A DNA stretch of 19,853 nucleotides from Clostridiales bacterium (lineage in GTDB: Bacteria > Bacillota > Clostridia > Oscillospirales > Oscillospiraceae), in assembly GCA_021200895.1 (NCBI GenBank), contig JAJQFX010000075.1, forward strand, positions 1 through 19,853, read 5' to 3'. Of this stretch, positions 17,061-19,853 are shown piece after piece (the first letter of the stretch is position 1; each line of letters starts with the position of its first letter). A program made the translations under genes and the position numbers. Below the pieces are notes generated by a model. That model worked only from the letters and a program-made list of their open reading frames with translations. It was not told the DNA's origin and did no database searches.

Positions 17061-17465
17061 ATGGAAAAAACCATGAAAAACAGCTACATCGTATCCATCC
17101 TGAGCGGCATGAACAGCGCGGAGGGCAGAGCGTTGCAGGACAAGCATCTGCCTATCAAGCTGCTGTATGCCCTGCGGCGCAGTCTGCCGGAGGTGGAGGC
17201 GGCCTACAAAGCCTACCTGACCAGCCTGACCGACATCTGCAACCGGTACGGCACCACGCCGGACAAAACCACCGCCGCAGACCCGTCGCAACAGGCGGAT
17301 TTGGCGGCAGAGGTGACGGAGCTGCTGAACACGGAAACCACCGTGCGGGTGCATACCGTCCCCGCTGAGGTGCTGGACACCTGCGGGGAGGGCGGGCTTG
17401 ACCCCCTGACCTACAAGGATGTAGACCGGCTGTGGTGGCTGATGGAGGAAACCGATGGCGATTAA
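17061..17465 (+). CDS. DUF1617-like phage protein of unknown function
   Basis: 134 residues, two possible in-frame starts (17061 and 17073). Its first half, SAEGRALQDKHLPIKLLYAL and RRSLPEVEAAYKAYLTSL, then a variable linker and a C-terminal VHTVPAEVL...LTYKDVDRLWWLM, resembles DUF1617-type proteins in many Firmicutes phages between fibre and lysis genes. It looks soluble and helical, with no membrane segment or catalytic motif seen. Its stop overlaps the next gene by 11 nt, so the two are probably co-translated. Confidence 0.45.
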   Translation: MEKTMKNSYIVSILSGMNSAEGRALQDKHLPIKLLYALRRSLPEVEAAYKAYLTSLTDICNRYGTTPDKTTAADPSQQADLAAEVTELLNTETTVRVHTVPAEVLDTCGEGGLDPLTYKDVDRLWWLMEETDGD

Positions 17466-18444
17466 GTATTACGTCCGCAAAAGCTGGGAGGACACGGCCA
17501 CCCAGCAGGGGGCCTATAACGTCCTCAGCAACGCCGTGGCGGTCTGTGACAGCGACACCGATTACCGGGTGTATGACGCGGCGGGGACGCTGATTTACAA
17601 TCCCCTGTACTACGTCCGGCCGTCCTGGGCCGATGCGGACAAACAGTCCGGGGCCTATCGCGTCTACGCCAACGCCACCGCCGACGCGGACAAGCGGAGA
17701 TACCGGGTGTATGACTACCTGGGGGTGCCCCGTTACCCCATCCCCTTCACGGTGCAGTTGACCGCCGCCACGCCCTACTACACCGCCGCAGATGGGGCGG
17801 AACAGGCCGGAACCGCCATCAAGGGGATTTACACCATCATCGAGATTAAGAGCCCCTACGGTTATCTCAAGAGCGGCGCGGGCTGGATTGATTTGCGCAA
17901 CCTGGACGTGTACGGCGCGGAGGCTGCGGACAGCGCCTCCCCCCTGTCGCTGGCAGCGGAAAACGTGGCGGACGTGTACGGCTGCGCCATCGGCTGCAAG
18001 CACGTCTCCGGGACGTACACCTGGAGCAAGGCCATGAGCGCCAAAAAGGTCAACTGTGCGATTGTAGCGTCCCGCGTGGCGTACCTGGCGGGGCTGACCG
18101 GCAAGGACAAGCTGATTAGCCACACCACGGCGGTGAAGTCCAACATCACCAGCGCGAAGAACACCGTTGCAAAGTCCATGTCCGGCTACAGCAACCTTAA
18201 CCTGGACAAGTGCAGCGTCAAATGGGTAGGCAAGACCTACCAGAACCTCGCGGCCAAGTATAAGGTGCCTGGGGCCATCTACGTCTACGACAGCAATATC
18301 GCCGTCTGCGGTGGGGACGGCGTGATTTATAGCTGCAACAACGGCAGCAATCAGCTGTCCAATGGGGTCTATGCGAAAAACGCCATGACGAGCGGGTATT
18401 GCTTCACGTCGCCCGTGTTGGTTGTGATTTTGCCCAACGATTAA
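17455..18444 (+). CDS. candidate wall-active protein with two N-terminal repeats
   Basis: 329 residues. Two related ~45-residue repeats (17467-17592, 17611-17731) share YYVRxSWxD, GAYxV, YRVYD and a following aromatic strand; this resembles small wall-binding repeats of phage endolysins. The C-terminal ~140 residues have KKVNCAIVASRVAYLAGLTG (C201), SHTTAV (H223), a basic/aromatic core and end VLVVILPND, a pattern seen in gut-phage genes beside lysins. A Cys-His peptidase is plausible but no third catalytic residue is certain. It could be a tail-bound hydrolase or a second endolysin. Overlaps the previous gene by 11 nt. Confidence 0.5.
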   Translation: MAIKYYVRKSWEDTATQQGAYNVLSNAVAVCDSDTDYRVYDAAGTLIYNPLYYVRPSWADADKQSGAYRVYANATADADKRRYRVYDYLGVPRYPIPFTVQLTAATPYYTAADGAEQAGTAIKGIYTIIEIKSPYGYLKSGAGWIDLRNLDVYGAEAADSASPLSLAAENVADVYGCAIGCKHVSGTYTWSKAMSAKKVNCAIVASRVAYLAGLTGKDKLISHTTAVKSNITSAKNTVAKSMSGYSNLNLDKCSVKWVGKTYQNLAAKYKVPGAIYVYDSNIAVCGGDGVIYSCNNGSNQLSNGVYAKNAMTSGYCFTSPVLVVILPND

Positions 18445-18457
18445 GGAGGATAAGCCG

Positions 18458-18790
18458 ATGGACAACCCCCTGACGAGGGCGGAACATGAGGAGTTCCGCC
18501 GGACGGTGGAAGCGGAATTTGGTGCGCTGTCCGCCGAGAATGTGCGGCAAAACCACCGGATTGAAAAGCTGGAATCCGTCACCGACCAAATCAATAAGCT
18601 GGCCATGTCCGTGCAGGAGCTGGCGCAGAGCGTCAAGGCCATGTCGGAGACGCAGGCCAAAGAGGATGACCGGCTCCAGGCGCTGGAAGCAAGGGACGGC
18701 CAGAAGTGGCGCAGCGCCCTGAAAATCATCGGTACAGCCGTAGCAGGGGCCGCCGTGGGCGCGTTCTTCGCCTGGCTGGGGCTGGCATAG
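18458..18790 (+). CDS. XhlA-like membrane-associated holin partner
   Basis: 110 residues behind TAAGGAGG. A long N-terminal coiled coil (about 5-80, including LESVTDQINKLAMSVQELAQ) is followed by one C-terminal hydrophobic helix (residues ~86-110, IIGTAVAGAAVGAFFAWLGL). This one-span layout is that of XhlA-type proteins that act with a holin to permeabilise the membrane. Its place immediately before the holin and lysozyme supports a lysis role. Confidence 0.65.
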   Translation: MDNPLTRAEHEEFRRTVEAEFGALSAENVRQNHRIEKLESVTDQINKLAMSVQELAQSVKAMSETQAKEDDRLQALEARDGQKWRSALKIIGTAVAGAAVGAFFAWLGLA

Positions 18791-18806
18791 AAAGGATTGA
18801 TGTATT

Positions 18807-19022
18807 ATGACAACCATCATTGAACGTATCAAGAACAGCGCGTGGCTCAAAGCCGCCGCTGTGCGGGCCGTCAAGACCATGGCGCAGACCGCTGTGGCCG
18901 CTATCGGCACCAGCTACGTCCTGAGTGACGTGAACTGGCTTGCCACGGTCAGCGCGGCGGTGCTGGCCGGTATCCTGTCCATGCTGACCAGCCTCAAAGG
19001 TCTGCCGGAGGTGGCAGAGTGA
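18807..19022 (+). CDS. r1t-type holin
   Basis: 71 residues behind AAAGGA. An amphipathic basic start (IIERIKNSAWLKAAAVRAVK) leads to two hydrophobic helices, around TMAQTAVAAIGTSYVL and WLATVSAAVLAGILSMLTSL, the two-span pattern of r1t-like holins that open the membrane for the endolysin. Its last codon overlaps the GTG start of the lysozyme by 4 nt. No start-codon antiholin duality is evident. Confidence 0.7.
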   Translation: MTTIIERIKNSAWLKAAAVRAVKTMAQTAVAAIGTSYVLSDVNWLATVSAAVLAGILSMLTSLKGLPEVAE

Positions 19023-19853
19023 GCGCCGTGTATCGCGGCGTCGATGTCTCCAAGTGGCAAGGTACCATCGACTGGGCGAAAGTAGCCGCTGACGGCATCA
19101 CCTTCGCCATGCTCCGGGCGGGGTATGGCAGCAGCGCGTCCCAGAAGGACAGTACCTTCGAGGCCAACTACGCCGGGGCCAAGGCCGCCGGGCTGCTGGT
19201 GGGCGCGTACTGGTACAGCTACGCCACCACTGAGGCGGGCGGAAAGTCGGAGGCCGCCGCCTGTCTGGAGGTTATTGCGGGCAAGGACTTTGACTTGCCC
19301 ATCTACTTTGACCAGGAATACGAGAAGTCCATCGTCGCCCTGAGCAACACCACCCGGACGGCCATCTGCAAGGCGTTTTGCGCCGCCATCCAGGCCGGGG
19401 GCTACACCCCGGGCATCTACGCCAGCACCGACTGGCTGAACAATAAGCTGAACTATACGGAGCTGACCGATTACAGTATTTGGGCGGCGCAGTACGCCAG
19501 CAAATGCACCTGTAAGGCCAGTTATGACATCTGGCAGTACAGCAGCAAGGGCAAGGTCAGCGGCATCTCCGGCAGCGTGGACATGGACTATCTATACAAT
19601 CTGCCGGGCAGCGCAAGCACTACCAGCACAGCAACAACCACCACAAGCACAGGAGGGTTTGACGTGGCAACATTATCAACTATCAAGTCCGGCAGTACCA
19701 GCGCGGAAACCAAAAGTTTGCAATCCTTGCTCAACGGCAAGGACGACGCTGGGTTGGACGTGGACGGCATCTGCGGTGCTAAGACCGTGGCCGCCATCAA
19801 AAGCTATCAGACGGGCGCAGGGCTGACCGTGGACGGGATTTGCGGGGTCAATA
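19019..19853 (+). CDS. GH25 lysozyme with peptidoglycan-binding domain (endolysin), right edge cut
   Basis: Starts at GTG 19019 (GTGA overlap with the holin stop); 278 residues are in the window and the gene runs off the edge. The GH25 catalytic domain is clear: GVDVSKWQGTIDW (D9), RAGYG, VGAYWYSYA and FDQEYE (D98, E100), with a late DIWQYSS. A short Ser/Thr linker (about 198-210) leads to a peptidoglycan-binding domain 1 with LDVDGICGAKTVAAIKSYQ and a second GLTVDGICG. It cleaves the glycan backbone of the host wall at lysis. Complete domain count cannot be given. Confidence 0.85.
   Translation, partial: MSAVYRGVDVSKWQGTIDWAKVAADGITFAMLRAGYGSSASQKDSTFEANYAGAKAAGLLVGAYWYSYATTEAGGKSEAAACLEVIAGKDFDLPIYFDQEYEKSIVALSNTTRTAICKAFCAAIQAGGYTPGIYASTDWLNNKLNYTELTDYSIWAAQYASKCTCKASYDIWQYSSKGKVSGISGSVDMDYLYNLPGSASTTSTATTTTSTGGFDVATLSTIKSGSTSAETKSLQSLLNGKDDAGLDVDGICGAKTVAAIKSYQTGAGLTVDGICGVN

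Noticed and set aside
17155..18729. 524-residue open frame on the minus strand
   Set aside because: Antisense to three well-supported rightward genes with good ribosome sites; low-complexity Gly/Val/Arg-rich translation typical of a shadow frame.
1..19853. CRISPR array, tRNA or rRNA genes, insertion sequence
   Set aside because: No regularly spaced identical repeats, no cloverleaf-like stretch and no transposase were found.

Overview
The window is the late (morphogenesis and lysis) region of a siphovirus-type prophage or phage from a GC-rich Gram-positive host. The strong GGAGG-type ribosome sites, the protein families and the GC-rich third codon positions point to a gut Clostridia, probably Oscillospiraceae (inference; no host marker gene is present). 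Almost everything reads rightward in tight, often overlapping order. The exception is a leftward two-gene cassette near the left end.

Layout. 1-241 is non-coding leader with inverted repeats and a terminator-like hairpin. 242-538 is the small terminase subunit. 519-848 is only the first ~110 residues of the large terminase subunit, cut just after its Walker A motif. 849-3247 is the leftward cassette: an EcoRI-family adenine-N6 DNA methyltransferase (1989-3181, broken by four 1-nt frameshifts) overlapping by 11 nt a DUF262-HNH nuclease gene (896-1999, intact). It has its own promoter (3218-3247) and a perfect 15-bp hairpin at its end (849-883). A short rightward coding fragment of unknown origin (3286-3415) follows, then the C-terminal ~250 residues of an HK97-type major capsid protein (to 4174). 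The rest of the large terminase, the portal, the head protease and the capsid N-terminus, expected between 519 and 4174, are absent.

From 4177 the neck and tail genes follow in normal order: head-tail connector, head closure/adaptor, tail-terminator-like protein, gp10-like protein, major tail protein, a small accessory protein, and the tail chaperone pair G/GT with a C CCA AAC -1 slippery site at 6761. Next come the tape measure (one frameshift near 7647), distal tail protein (Dit), a 1716-residue tail-tip/fibre protein ending in a self-cleaving S74 chaperone, a separate carbohydrate-binding protein and a DUF1617-like protein. The lysis block has a possible cysteine-type wall enzyme, an XhlA-like membrane protein, an r1t-like holin and a GH25 lysozyme with a peptidoglycan-binding domain that runs off the right edge.

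Main points of interest: (1) a methyltransferase/DUF262-HNH pair that looks like a mobile restriction- or defence-like unit sitting where the head genes should be; (2) the resulting headless but nearly complete tail-plus-lysis locus; (3) a well-phased -1 frameshift site; (4) a cluster of single-base losses, mostly in homopolymers, that could be decay or sequencing error. Whether the head deletion is real or an assembly chimera cannot be decided from the sequence alone.
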